The notes below the pieces were generated by a model. That model was not told where the DNA came from and did no database searches. It saw nothing but the letters and a program-made list of their open reading frames with translations. A DNA stretch of 37,898 nucleotides from Oscillospiraceae bacterium. Its GTDB lineage: Bacteria > Bacillota_A > Clostridia > Oscillospirales > Oscillospiraceae. The position numbers were made by a program, and so were the translations under genes. The stretch's first letter is position 1. Each line of letters opens with the position of its first letter. Shown here piece after piece: positions 7,761-15,388 of this stretch. The stretch is taken from positions 1 to 37,898 of the forward strand of contig JAFUPG010000067.1 of NCBI GenBank assembly GCA_017481325.1, in the 5' to 3' direction.

Positions 7761-8836
7761 ATGAGGTAATTCTATTTGTTATGGGGGCATTTGCTGCCCT
7801 GGGGGCGCTGGATCGCATCTTCGGCAATCGCCTGGGGCTGGGCAAGCAGCTGGAGGAGGGCATTCTGGCCATGGGCACCCTGGCGCTGAGTATGCTGGGG
7901 ATCTTGTGCCTTGCGCCGGTGCTGGCGAAGCTTTTGCGGCCGGTGCTGGTGCCGGTGTTCGGTTTTTTGGGGGCAGATCCTGCCATGTTTGCAGGCTCCA
8001 TTCTGGCAAACGACATGGGCGGCGCCCCACTGGCCGATGCTCTGGCACAGAGCCCCGATGCGGCACGTTTCGGCGGTCTCATTATCGGTGCCATGCTGGG
8101 AGCGACCCTGGTCTTCACCATCCCCGTGGCTCTGGGTATCATCCAAAAGGAGGATCACCCCGCCCTGGCACGGGGCGTACTGGCCGGCATTATCACCATC
8201 CCTCTGGGAGCGCTGGCCGGCGGCTTAACGGCCGGATTCGCTCTGGGCATGATACTGCGGAATTTGGTGCCTATCGTCCTCTTTGCGGCGCTGCTGGCCC
8301 TGGGGCTTTGGCGCTGGGAAAAGGGGATGATCCGTGGCTTTTTGATCTTCGGCAAGGGCGTGGTGGCGGTGATCACTTTGGGTCTGGGCGCCGCCATTTT
8401 TGAGGCGCTGACGGGTATCGTTCTGATCCCGGGCATGAATCCCATCGGCGGCGAGGCTCACGTGGTGGCGGAGATCGCCTTTGTGCTGGCAGGCGCTTTT
8501 CCTCTGGTCTATGCCCTGACCCGACTGCTCCGCAAGCCTCTTCTGAAGTTGGGCAGCCTCATGGGCATGAATGGCGCCGGAGCGGCTGGGCTGGTGGCCA
8601 GTCTGGCCAATTCCATCCCCATGCTGGGGCTTTTGAAGGATATGGACAGCCGGGGCAAGATCCTGAATATTGCCTTTGCGGTGTCGGCAGCCTTTGTGTT
8701 CGGAGACCACCTGGGCTTTACTGCCGGCTACGACAGCGAGATGCTCCTGCCGGTCATGGTGGCCAAGCTCAGCGGCGGCATCAGTGCCCTGGGTTTGGCG
8801 CTGCTGCTGACAAGAAAGAAAAAAGCATCGGAATAA
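7751..8836 (+). CDS. eutH: Ethanolamine permease EutH
   Basis: Integral membrane protein of 361 residues with about ten hydrophobic segments that brings ethanolamine into the cell. Family landmarks are the N-terminal IILFVMGAFAALGALDRIFGNRLGLG-like stretch, GSILANDMGGAPLA near residue 80, PGMNPIGGEAHVVAEIAFVLAGAFPL in the middle, GMNGAGAAGLVASLANSIPM, and FVFGDHLGFTAGYDSEML near the end. The start is ATG 7751 inside the last codons of eutN; a longer frame from 7556 is just the eutN region in another phase. It is the last gene of the operon and is followed by a hairpin. Confidence 0.95.
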   Translation: MSVNEVILFVMGAFAALGALDRIFGNRLGLGKQLEEGILAMGTLALSMLGILCLAPVLAKLLRPVLVPVFGFLGADPAMFAGSILANDMGGAPLADALAQSPDAARFGGLIIGAMLGATLVFTIPVALGIIQKEDHPALARGVLAGIITIPLGALAGGLTAGFALGMILRNLVPIVLFAALLALGLWRWEKGMIRGFLIFGKGVVAVITLGLGAAIFEALTGIVLIPGMNPIGGEAHVVAEIAFVLAGAFPLVYALTRLLRKPLLKLGSLMGMNGAGAAGLVASLANSIPMLGLLKDMDSRGKILNIAFAVSAAFVFGDHLGFTAGYDSEMLLPVMVAKLSGGISALGLALLLTRKKKASE

Positions 8837-8851
8837 ACGGATAATTCCATT

Positions 8852-8885
8852 ACAAAAAGCCACGCCCTTGATGGGGCGTGGCTTT
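8852..8885. terminator. Terminator between eutH and the minus-strand gene
   Basis: A perfect 12-bp stem AAAGCCACGCCC / GGGCGTGGCTTT (8856-8867 and 8874-8885) with a six-base loop. On the minus strand it is followed by five T residues, a canonical intrinsic terminator for the gene ending at 8896. On the plus strand the T tract is short (TTTGCGG), so termination of the eut operon here is likely but weaker. Confidence 0.8.
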
Positions 8886-8895
8886 GCGGTGTGAA

Positions 8896-9294
8896 TTACG
8901 GAATTTCAGGTAAGCAGCGGCTTTTTCTCCAGATTTCCGCTGCCAGAAACAGTCCCAGCAGGCACATGGGAATGCCCAAAAGCAGCGAAAACCTTGCGCC
9001 GATAAAATGAGACACCAGCAGACAGGCCAGATCCATCAGATATACGGCGATGGAAAGGCAGCAGCCGATCACCCGGGTCTTGGGAATAAAAATCAGAACC
9101 AGAGAAGCCAGGAAGAGCAGCGCATACACAATCAGCAGAACCGCCGCAAGCTTCGGGACAGCAATGGCGCTGAGGAACAAAAAGGGCACGGAGAACATGC
9201 TGAACTCAAAATAATCCGGCCATTGACCAACATCTAGGGTCATGGCAAGGCGAAAAGCGCTGAACAGGGAAAAAATAGCAAGCCGAAGTTTCAT
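8896..9294 (-). CDS. Small integral membrane protein, unknown
   Basis: 132 residues with four clear hydrophobic segments (near the N-terminus, about residues 30-45, 50-70 and 75-125) and few charged residues. I do not recognise a family. It lies 23 bases downstream of the 81-residue gene, and both appear to be read from the promoter at 9654-9682. Codon use resembles the surrounding genes, so it is probably real. Function not assignable. Confidence 0.65.
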   Translation of the reverse strand: MKLRLAIFSLFSAFRLAMTLDVGQWPDYFEFSMFSVPFLFLSAIAVPKLAAVLLIVYALLFLASLVLIFIPKTRVIGCCLSIAVYLMDLACLLVSHFIGARFSLLLGIPMCLLGLFLAAEIWRKSRCLPEIP

Positions 9295-9317
9295 TTCATA
9301 AGCCCCTTTCGTGGAAA

Positions 9318-9563
9318 TTACAGCAAATAATCTATTTGAAATTCCGAAAAATGCTCCTTCAGGCTGAAGCCGCCGGGAAAAACATAGGAAAACAGCTCCT
9401 CTAAAGTGCCGGTGAAAACGATCTGCTGCGAGGTCTCGCAGTGGAGGGAATGCCCCTTTCCCTCCAAGGCCGGGCCGATAAAATAGGCACGACTACCCAG
9501 GTGAAATTCCAGCTCCCGTCCCAGAGAAAGCTGGTGAAACAGCTGCTCTTTTGTGAAATCCAT
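9318..9563 (-). CDS. Small soluble protein, unknown
   Basis: 81 residues, no signal peptide and no membrane segment; the translation reads like a compact cytosolic protein (LSLGRELEFHLGSRAYFIGP, then an aromatic acidic C-terminus). A GGAGGG ribosome site lies seven bases before the ATG at 9563, and a strong promoter with a leader of about 85 bases precedes it. First gene of a two-gene unit with the membrane protein. I do not recognise the family. Confidence 0.7.
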   Translation of the reverse strand: MDFTKEQLFHQLSLGRELEFHLGSRAYFIGPALEGKGHSLHCETSQQIVFTGTLEELFSYVFPGGFSLKEHFSEFQIDYLL

Positions 9564-9653
9564 TGCATAGCCCTCCGCCGGATAAGTTTACATAATTATA
9601 TTATGGTAAATAAAAAAGCGGGTAGTCATGAGAGGACAAGTGTCCACATATTC

Positions 9654-9682
9654 AGTTTATCACAGGAGGCAGATGATGTCAA
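9654..9682 (-). promoter_or_regulatory. Promoter of the 9563-8896 gene pair
   Basis: On the minus strand a perfect -35 TTGACA (9682-9677), a 17-base spacer and -10 TAAACT (9659-9654). It points to the 81-residue gene starting at 9563. Confidence 0.8.
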
Positions 9683-9910
9683 GATGGCAGAAGACGGATG
9701 TAAAACGGGATGCCAGGGTCTGCAAGGTATAGTGCATCGGAGAAAGCCCGGTGGGATGGAACAGCAGCTGTGGAATAGAAGCCTCGGGCAGCAGAGAGTC
9801 CGGATGAGCCGTACATAGAAACAGCGCCCATAACCGTGCCGGACAATTCAATCCGACCCGTCCGGCACTGTGCGGAGGCAGGTTTTTCGAAATTACGCAA
9901 ATAAATGAAA
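9683..9910. other. Unassigned stretch with hairpin
   Basis: Minus-strand frames are open across parts of this stretch (for example 9679-9900 and 9660-9920), but neither has a good ribosome site or a recognisable product, and both run into the promoter at 9654-9682. A perfect 9-bp hairpin GTGCCGGAC / GTCCGGCAC is present (9836-9844 and 9860-9868). It may be an untranslated RNA or a decayed gene; I cannot tell. Confidence 0.35.
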
Positions 9911-9953
9911 ACCCCTGCAAAATACAGGAAACTACTCCTGATTTTGCAGGGAA
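9911..9953 (-). terminator. Terminator of SLH-protein gene
   Basis: A long stem: CCCTGCAAAAT pairs perfectly with ATTTTGCAGGG, and a CAGGA/TCCTG extension continues after a one-base bulge. Read on the minus strand it ends in GGGGTTTTC. It lies about 80 bases after the stop at 10031. Confidence 0.75.
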
Positions 9954-10030
9954 TTGGGTTGGTTGCCTTATAGATCTTCAGACGTTCACCGGAATTTCTG
10001 CTATGCCGCTTATTTTTTGCGGAATCCGGC

Positions 10031-11263
10031 TTACGTAGAGCGATTCGACAGCTTTTCTGCCTGATAGAGCAGCTTGGCAGCCTGGAGTCGTGTCAAGGGG
10101 ACTGTGGGATCGGGCAGATTCATGCCTGCATCTGCCAAGGCGGACAGGCTGGCACAGGCCCAGGCAGGAGCTGCCTCTGCGGAAAAACCATCCATGGCGC
10201 CGGTCGCCGTGATGTCACTGCCCTCCGTTGCCGCAGGAACGGGCAGTTGCAGGGCGTTTTGCAGCATCACTGCGGCCTCGGCGGCGGTGATGGGGTCGTT
10301 GCCCCGGAAGATCAGGCCGCTTTCACCGGCCTCGCCACGGATCAGACCGCAGCGCAGAGCAGCGGTGAGCCAGGGCTGCAGCCAGGGCTCCCGGTGATCG
10401 GAAAAGCAGCTGACCGCTGCCTCCTGCTCCGGGGCGATGTCCCAGAGCTCCATGACCATGAGAAGAAACTCCGTGCGGCTGACGGTCTGCTCTGCGCCAA
10501 AGCGGCAGACACTGCCGATCTGCTCTCCACGGGTCAGCCCCTGCTGCTGCATCCACATGGCCTCAAAAACGTCGGTGCTGCCCTGCAGATCCGCAAAGCT
10601 CATGGCCTCGCTGGGCTTGAGAATGGTGATCTTCACCGTGGCCGGGGCGGAGACATTCCCCGCCTCGTCGGTGACGGTGAAGGTAAAGCTGTCCTCCCCC
10701 ACCTTGTTCTTTTCGGGGGTGTAGACATAGCGGCCATCCGCCTCCAGCACCACGCTGCCCCGTTTGGGAGTTTCCTCCAGACGGAAGATCAGGGCGGCGT
10801 TTTCCGGGTCGCTGCCCCGAAGCTGCCCCTCATTGGCCACGTTTTTATAGGTTTCCAGTTGGGCATTTTCCGCCTTGGGACTCTGGTTTTTGCCGGAACA
10901 GACCCGGATTCGCAGTTCATCGGGCTCTCCCAGCACCGTGCCGTAGATGGGGCAATAGCAGAGCACCGCCTCGCCGGTCTTTGAACCTGCGGGCTGCAGC
11001 CGCAGCCGGGGCAGATCCTCGCTGCACAGCACGTCCCCGGGACGGATGCTGCGGTTACCCAGCTTCACCACCGCCAAAGAGGCATCGGGCACCTGGGTGA
11101 CAAAAATTCCGGACACCGTCTGCTCCGTGCTGACAGAGAAGTCGGTCTGGGTAAAGCAGTATTCACTGTGGCTGAGTACCTGCGCTTCGGCTGCACCCGC
11201 TGCGCTTCCCATGGGCAGCAGACACAATGCCAAAAGGCACAGACTTGTGATGATTTTCTTCAT
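10031..11263 (-). CDS. Secreted SLH-domain protein with Ig/cadherin-like domain
   Basis: Predicted cell-surface protein of 410 residues. A signal peptide covers residues 1-25 (KKIITSLCLLALCLLPMGSAAGA). Residues 30-125 are an unassigned extracellular domain. Residues 127-216 look like a bacterial Ig/cadherin-like domain (GRYVYTPEKNKVGEDSFTFT followed by VTDEAGNVSAPATVKI). The rest forms three degenerate SLH repeats (about 222-272, 286-338 and 355-405), which in Firmicutes attach proteins to secondary cell-wall polymer. The start is ATG 11263, with AGGAGG upstream and a signal peptide directly following; an upstream extension to 11350 would hide the signal peptide. It is transcribed divergently from the neighbouring rodA/ftsW gene. 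Ligand unknown. Confidence 0.85.
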   Translation of the reverse strand: MKKIITSLCLLALCLLPMGSAAGAAEAQVLSHSEYCFTQTDFSVSTEQTVSGIFVTQVPDASLAVVKLGNRSIRPGDVLCSEDLPRLRLQPAGSKTGEAVLCYCPIYGTVLGEPDELRIRVCSGKNQSPKAENAQLETYKNVANEGQLRGSDPENAALIFRLEETPKRGSVVLEADGRYVYTPEKNKVGEDSFTFTVTDEAGNVSAPATVKITILKPSEAMSFADLQGSTDVFEAMWMQQQGLTRGEQIGSVCRFGAEQTVSRTEFLLMVMELWDIAPEQEAAVSCFSDHREPWLQPWLTAALRCGLIRGEAGESGLIFRGNDPITAAEAAVMLQNALQLPVPAATEGSDITATGAMDGFSAEAAPAWACASLSALADAGMNLPDPTVPLTRLQAAKLLYQAEKLSNRST

Positions 11264-11357
11264 ATTCCTTCCTCCTGTGATGGTTTCCATCCATAGGATG
11301 ACCGAAATATTTGAAGCTATGCAAAATCGTGGAAATTTTCTGCGCTCCACTTTTCTC

Positions 11358-11386
11358 TTTACAGAATCCGCCTTTCGTGGTACAAT
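11358..11386 (+). promoter_or_regulatory. Promoter of the RodA/FtsW gene
   Basis: -35 TTTACA (11358-11363), 17-base spacer, -10 TACAAT (11381-11386), followed by an AAGGAGGTG ribosome site and the ATG at 11417. Confidence 0.75.
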
Positions 11387-11416
11387 AGGGGGTAATCATT
11401 TTAAGGAGGTGAGTCC

Positions 11417-12565
11417 ATGCGCAATTTCGGTGCCAAGGTGCTGGAAGTTATTAAAAAGTCCGATCTGGTTTTGCTGGCGCTGTGCGTGGTGACCTCCCTG
11501 TTCGGTATTGTCATGATCTATGCCGCCAGCTATGCCTGGGGCGAACCCAGCCGATACATCATTATCCAGCTGGGCTGCGTTCTGGCAGGAATTGTGATCT
11601 ACTTCATCCTCACCGCCATCGATGTGCAGATCCTGGCCGGCCAACGAACCATCCTTGTGCTATTTAATGCTGGATTAATGCTCCTGCTGTTGGTCTGGGG
11701 CGAGTGGATCAACGGCAACCGAAGCTGGCTGAACATCCCCTTTTTGCCCTTTAACATTCAGCCTGCGGAGGTCTGCAAGATCTTCTACGTGATTATTCTG
11801 GCACGTACCATGAGCATCAACCAGAACCGCATCTCCTCCTTCCGCAGCGTGTTCTCCCTCGCCTTCCATATGGCCTTTATGGTAGGTCTGGTGCTGGTGC
11901 TCTCCGGCGATATGGGCGTTTCTCTGATCTTCATCTTCATTTTCCTGGCCATGGCCTATATGGGCGGTGTCAGTAACTGGTGGTTCCTGGCCGGTATCGG
12001 CCTCATTGCTGTGGCCGCCCCCACCCTCTGGGAGACCGCCATGGACGACTACCAGAAGAACCGTATCCTGGCCCTCTATAACCCGGAGATGGACCCCGAC
12101 GGCCGTGGGGTGCTGTGGCAGACCAACCTCAGTAAGGAAGCTCTCAGCAACGGCGGTCTGGTGGGCATGGGTCTGCTCAACGGCGAACAGACCAACTCTC
12201 TGCTCCCTGCCAGCCATACGGACTCTATTTTCTCCTCCATCGGCGAACAGCTGGGCATGGTGGGCTGTCTGATCACACTGGTTTTGCTGCTGTCCATTGT
12301 GGGGCGGATCCTCTATGTGGGCTTTAAGTCCCCGGACTACATGAACCGCCTGATCTGCATTGGCATGGCCTCAGTGTTCCTGTTCCAGATCATCATTAAT
12401 GTAGGCGTGTGCCTGGGTCTGATCCCCGTTATCGGTCTGACGCTGCCCTTTATCAGCTATGGCGGCAGTTCCATCCTGACGGCTTTCATGGCGGTGGGCA
12501 TCGTGTCGGGCATCAAAATGCGTCCCGCTCCCGACCGAAGCACCCAGTATATCCGGCCTTATTGA
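11417..12565 (+). CDS. SEDS-family peptidoglycan polymerase (RodA/FtsW)
   Basis: Membrane glycosyltransferase that polymerises lipid II together with a class B penicillin-binding protein. 382 residues with about ten membrane segments. SEDS landmarks are NGNRSWLNIPFLPFNIQPAE near residue 100, SHTDSIFSSIGEQLGMVG near residue 275, and the C-terminal NVGVCLGLIPVIGLTLPFIS followed by YGGSS. Whether it serves elongation (RodA) or division (FtsW) cannot be decided from sequence alone; the isolated locus and the short N-terminus lean to RodA. Own promoter and terminator, so probably a single-gene transcript. An SLH surface protein is divergent to it. Confidence 0.92.
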   Translation: MRNFGAKVLEVIKKSDLVLLALCVVTSLFGIVMIYAASYAWGEPSRYIIIQLGCVLAGIVIYFILTAIDVQILAGQRTILVLFNAGLMLLLLVWGEWINGNRSWLNIPFLPFNIQPAEVCKIFYVIILARTMSINQNRISSFRSVFSLAFHMAFMVGLVLVLSGDMGVSLIFIFIFLAMAYMGGVSNWWFLAGIGLIAVAAPTLWETAMDDYQKNRILALYNPEMDPDGRGVLWQTNLSKEALSNGGLVGMGLLNGEQTNSLLPASHTDSIFSSIGEQLGMVGCLITLVLLLSIVGRILYVGFKSPDYMNRLICIGMASVFLFQIIINVGVCLGLIPVIGLTLPFISYGGSSILTAFMAVGIVSGIKMRPAPDRSTQYIRPY

Positions 12566-12571
12566 GTGCTG

Positions 12572-12605
12572 AAAAATCCCCTCTCTCAGAGAGGGGATTT
12601 TTCTT
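12572..12605. terminator. Bidirectional terminator, RodA/FtsW gene and queH
   Basis: Stem ATCCCCTCTC / GAGAGGGGAT with a three-base loop (TCA), flanked by A5 on the left and T5 on the right. It serves as an intrinsic terminator on both strands between the convergent genes. Confidence 0.85.
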
Positions 12606-13149
12606 ATTCGATTCGTTTGGAGGACTTCAGGTAGCGTTCTTCCTCGGAGAAGACGCAGCCGCAGTATTTCTGCATATAGAAGCCGTGCTCCCGGGCGAAG
12701 TCCTGTCCTGCCCGGAAATAAGGTCGGAAATCCCGGTAGAGGAACTCCACTCCGAATTCCTTCGCCGCCCGTTCCGCCGTTTCCCGCATGAGCTCGTGGT
12801 TCTGGTAGGGGCTGATGAACAGGGAGGAGGTAAAGGAGTCAAAGCCTCCCTCCGCCGCCATCTGGGCAGCAGCCAAAAATCGCATTTCATAGCACTTGCC
12901 GCAGCGGTGGGCGATGTCCTCCGCCACCGCCCGGACAAAGGGGCGCAGGGCGTACTGATCCCGTTCAATGAGCTTCAGATCGATCTCGGCGGCGTAGTCC
13001 CGCAGGCAGTTGCGACGGGCACGGTACTCCGTGAAGGGGTGGATATTGGGGTTGTACCAGAAGCCCGTGACCTCCAGACCGTCGGTACGCAGCACCTCAA
13101 TGCACTGGTTGGCACAGGGGGCGCAGCAGATGTGCAGTAAAGTATTCAT
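12604..13149 (-). CDS. queH: Epoxyqueuosine reductase QueH
   Basis: Last step of queuosine tRNA modification: reduction of epoxyqueuosine to queuosine at position 34 of Asp, Asn, His and Tyr tRNAs. QueH is the non-cobalamin alternative to QueG. 181 residues. Conserved motifs are HICCAPC at residues 6-12, YNPNIHPFTEYRAR near 32-45, the RCGKCYEMR pair Cys83/Cys86, RDFRPYF, and KYCGCVFSE with Cys163/Cys165; the cysteines are expected to bind an iron-sulfur cluster and an extra metal. No other queuosine genes are adjacent, and the gene has its own promoter. Confidence 0.93.
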   Translation of the reverse strand: MNTLLHICCAPCANQCIEVLRTDGLEVTGFWYNPNIHPFTEYRARRNCLRDYAAEIDLKLIERDQYALRPFVRAVAEDIAHRCGKCYEMRFLAAAQMAAEGGFDSFTSSLFISPYQNHELMRETAERAAKEFGVEFLYRDFRPYFRAGQDFAREHGFYMQKYCGCVFSEEERYLKSSKRIE

Positions 13150-13191
13150 AAATCTACCTCGGTTCGCTTGTGTAAGAAATCGTCGTTCAAT

Positions 13192-13220
13192 ATTATATCA
13201 TAGATTCCGCAGCAGGACAA
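13192..13220 (-). promoter_or_regulatory. Promoter of queH
   Basis: On the minus strand TTGTCC (13220-13215), 17-base spacer, TATAAT (13197-13192), about 40 bases before the queH start. Confidence 0.7.
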
Positions 13221-13253
13221 GGTGTCAAAAATTCCGGGGAAATTTTGTTTATT

Positions 13254-13290
13254 TTTCCATGTGGAAATCCAATTTTTCCTGTGGTATACT
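13254..13290 (+). promoter_or_regulatory. Promoter of adenine deaminase with small dyad
   Basis: Extended -10 TGGTATACT (-10 hexamer at 13285-13290). No good -35 is present at the right distance; that position is covered instead by the dyad TTTCC-ATGT-GGAAA (13254-13267). Absence of a -35 plus a dyad there suggests a regulated promoter, but this is inference. Confidence 0.45.
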
Positions 13291-13325
13291 AAATCAAATA
13301 TATTGGAGCGAAAGGATGATCTGTT

Positions 13326-15059
13326 ATGCCTCTTCTGAATGAAACCTACGCCCAGCGAATCCAGCGTAAGCTGATGAAAAAGCAGTACATCGTCGAAGTC
13401 GCCACCGGCCGCAAGAAGGCCGATCTGGTGCTGAAGAACGCCACCTATGTCAATGTCTTCTCCAACGAGCTCTGCCAGGGTGATATTGCCGTGGCCAAGG
13501 GTCAGATCGTAGGCATGGGCAGCTATGAGGGCGAGAACGAAGTGGATGTCAGCGGCAAGATCGTCTGCCCCGGCTTCATCGATGCCCACATCCATCTGGA
13601 GAGCTCCCTGGTGAGCCCCAAGGAGTTTGCCAAGGCGGTGCTGCCCCACGGCACCACCACCGTCATCACCGACCCCCACGAGATCACCAATGTCATGGGT
13701 ACCGACGGCATCGACTACATGCTGCAGGCCACGGAGGGTCTGCCCATTGACGTGCGTTTCATGCTGCCCAGCTGCGTGCCTGCCACCCCCCTGGACGAGG
13801 CCGGTGCCAATCTGGACTACCGTGCCATTGACTCCTTCTACGACCATCCCCGTGTACAGGGTCTGGCGGAGATGATGAACTTTGTGGGTGTCATCGGCGG
13901 CGATACGGAGGTCATCTCCAAGATCGTAGCCGCCCAGGCCCACCACAAGAAGATCGACGGCCATGCTCCCGGCATTGAGGGCAAGGATCTGGCGGCCTAT
14001 GTGGCAGCCGGTGTGTACTCCGACCACGAGTGCTCCGATCCCGAGGATGCTATGCGCAAGCTGCGCAACGGCCAGTTCATTATGGTTCGTGACGGCACCG
14101 CCGCCCGTAACCTGGAGGCCCTGGTGGAGATCCTGAAGCAGCCCTACTACGACCGCTGCATGTTCTGCACCGACGACAAGCACCCCATCGACCTGCTGGA
14201 GAAGGGCCACATCGACTATATCATCAAGAACGCCATCTCCTACGGCGTGGACCCCGTTGTGGCCGTCAAGACCGCCTGCCACAACCCTGCCCGTTACTTC
14301 GCCCTGAACAACCGTGGCGCTATCGCCCCCGGCTATCTGGCGGACTTCGCCATCATTGACAATTTTGAGAATTTCAATGTGGAAATGGTCTTCAAGAAGG
14401 GCGTGCTCACCTGCAAGAACGGCGAGGTGCAGCCCTTTAAGGAGCCGGAGATCGACGAATATCTGGTAAAGCGTGCCACCGATACCTTCCACGTTGCCCA
14501 CCTGACCGCCGCCGACTTTGCCGACGAGCGCCCCAGAGGCGTCATCGGCATGATCCCCGGTGAGATCGTCTCCACGGACAACGGCTACTCCACCTGCGTG
14601 GATATGGAGAAGGATATCCTGAAAATCGCCGTCATCGAGCGCCATAAGAACACCCGTCACATCGGCATCGGCTACCTCCAGGGCTACGGCCTGAAGAGCG
14701 GCGCCGTGGCCACCTCCATTTCCCACGATTCCCACAATATCATCGTGGTAGGCACCAACGAGGAGGATATGGCCTTCGCTGCCAACCGTATTGTGGAAAA
14801 CCGGGGCGGTATCACTGTGGTGGAGAACGGCATGGTGCTGGGCGAGGTAGTGCTGGAGATTGCCGGTCTGATGAGCGACGACAGCCTGATCTCTGTGAAT
14901 AATAAGCTGGAGATCGCCAAGGAGCAGGCCTTCCGTTTGGGTGTCTCCCGTGGTGTTGATCCCTTCATGACCCTGTCCTTCATGTCTCTGCCTGTAATCC
15001 CCACCCTCCGTCTGACCACCCGTGGTGTCATCGACGTGATCAAGCAGCAGTATATCTGA
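13326..15059 (+). CDS. ade: Adenine deaminase
   Basis: Hydrolyses adenine to hypoxanthine and ammonia in purine salvage; cytosolic binuclear-metal amidohydrolase. 577 residues, usual for the Ade/AdeC family. Landmarks are ADLVLKNATYVNVFSNE at the N-terminus, GFIDAHIHLESS with the metal-binding His pair, HGTTTVITDPHEITNV, the GHAPG and YSDHECS motifs, MFCTDDKHPIDLL, and the conserved C-terminal beta domain with GYGLKSGAVATSISHDSHNI and SFMSLPVIPTLRLT. Single-gene unit with its own promoter. Codon use is strongly biased to C-ending codons, which suggests high expression. Confidence 0.96.
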   Translation: MPLLNETYAQRIQRKLMKKQYIVEVATGRKKADLVLKNATYVNVFSNELCQGDIAVAKGQIVGMGSYEGENEVDVSGKIVCPGFIDAHIHLESSLVSPKEFAKAVLPHGTTTVITDPHEITNVMGTDGIDYMLQATEGLPIDVRFMLPSCVPATPLDEAGANLDYRAIDSFYDHPRVQGLAEMMNFVGVIGGDTEVISKIVAAQAHHKKIDGHAPGIEGKDLAAYVAAGVYSDHECSDPEDAMRKLRNGQFIMVRDGTAARNLEALVEILKQPYYDRCMFCTDDKHPIDLLEKGHIDYIIKNAISYGVDPVVAVKTACHNPARYFALNNRGAIAPGYLADFAIIDNFENFNVEMVFKKGVLTCKNGEVQPFKEPEIDEYLVKRATDTFHVAHLTAADFADERPRGVIGMIPGEIVSTDNGYSTCVDMEKDILKIAVIERHKNTRHIGIGYLQGYGLKSGAVATSISHDSHNIIVVGTNEEDMAFAANRIVENRGGITVVENGMVLGEVVLEIAGLMSDDSLISVNNKLEIAKEQAFRLGVSRGVDPFMTLSFMSLPVIPTLRLTTRGVIDVIKQQYI

Positions 15060-15145
15060 TGGCTTTTGAGCGATTTTGATCGAATTTGATATTTGCATAA
15101 GATAACACGGATGGCATGATATTTCACTGTCATAACATAAAGAAT

Positions 15146-15186
15146 TAAGCTAAGCCGGTACCGCTTTGCGGTACCGGCTTAGCTTA
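15146..15186. terminator. 19-bp perfect hairpin between convergent genes
   Basis: Left arm 15146-15164, loop TTT, right arm 15168-15186, no mismatches; the centre is GGTACCGC-TTT-GCGGTACC. It lies between adenine deaminase (+) and aroE-aroK (-). On the minus strand it is followed by AATTCTTT, on the plus strand by ATGGAAAAG with no T tract. A terminator role is likely but not typical in form. Confidence 0.6.
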
Positions 15187-15277
15187 TGGAAAAGAATGGA
15201 AATGCGTAATGACATCCTCTGTATTTAATTCTTACAATGTAATACGCACGATGACGAATCACCCGTAGCGCCCCGGT

Positions 15278-15330
15278 CAAACAGAAATTTGTCGGTCTGT
15301 TTAGGAAATAATAGCTAATAACTAATAGCT
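15278..15330 (+). repeat. Composite intergenic repeat, copy E (partial)
   Basis: Contains the end module CAGAAATTTGTCGGTCTGTT followed by AGGAAATAATAGCTAATAAC and TAATAGCT. It lacks the inner hairpins found in the copies at 5064 and 20064, so it is a partial element. The surrounding 15187-15388 holds no gene. Confidence 0.6.
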
Positions 15331-15388
15331 CTTCAGCGATAAACCATGGCTCATTCATGATCAGCCGTACACCGATTCCTGGATGGGG

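Noticed and set aside
13146..15098. 650-codon open frame antisense to adenine deaminase
   Set aside because: Shadow of the highly biased adenine deaminase gene; the translation is a low-complexity Gly/His/Val/Asp string and there is no ribosome site.
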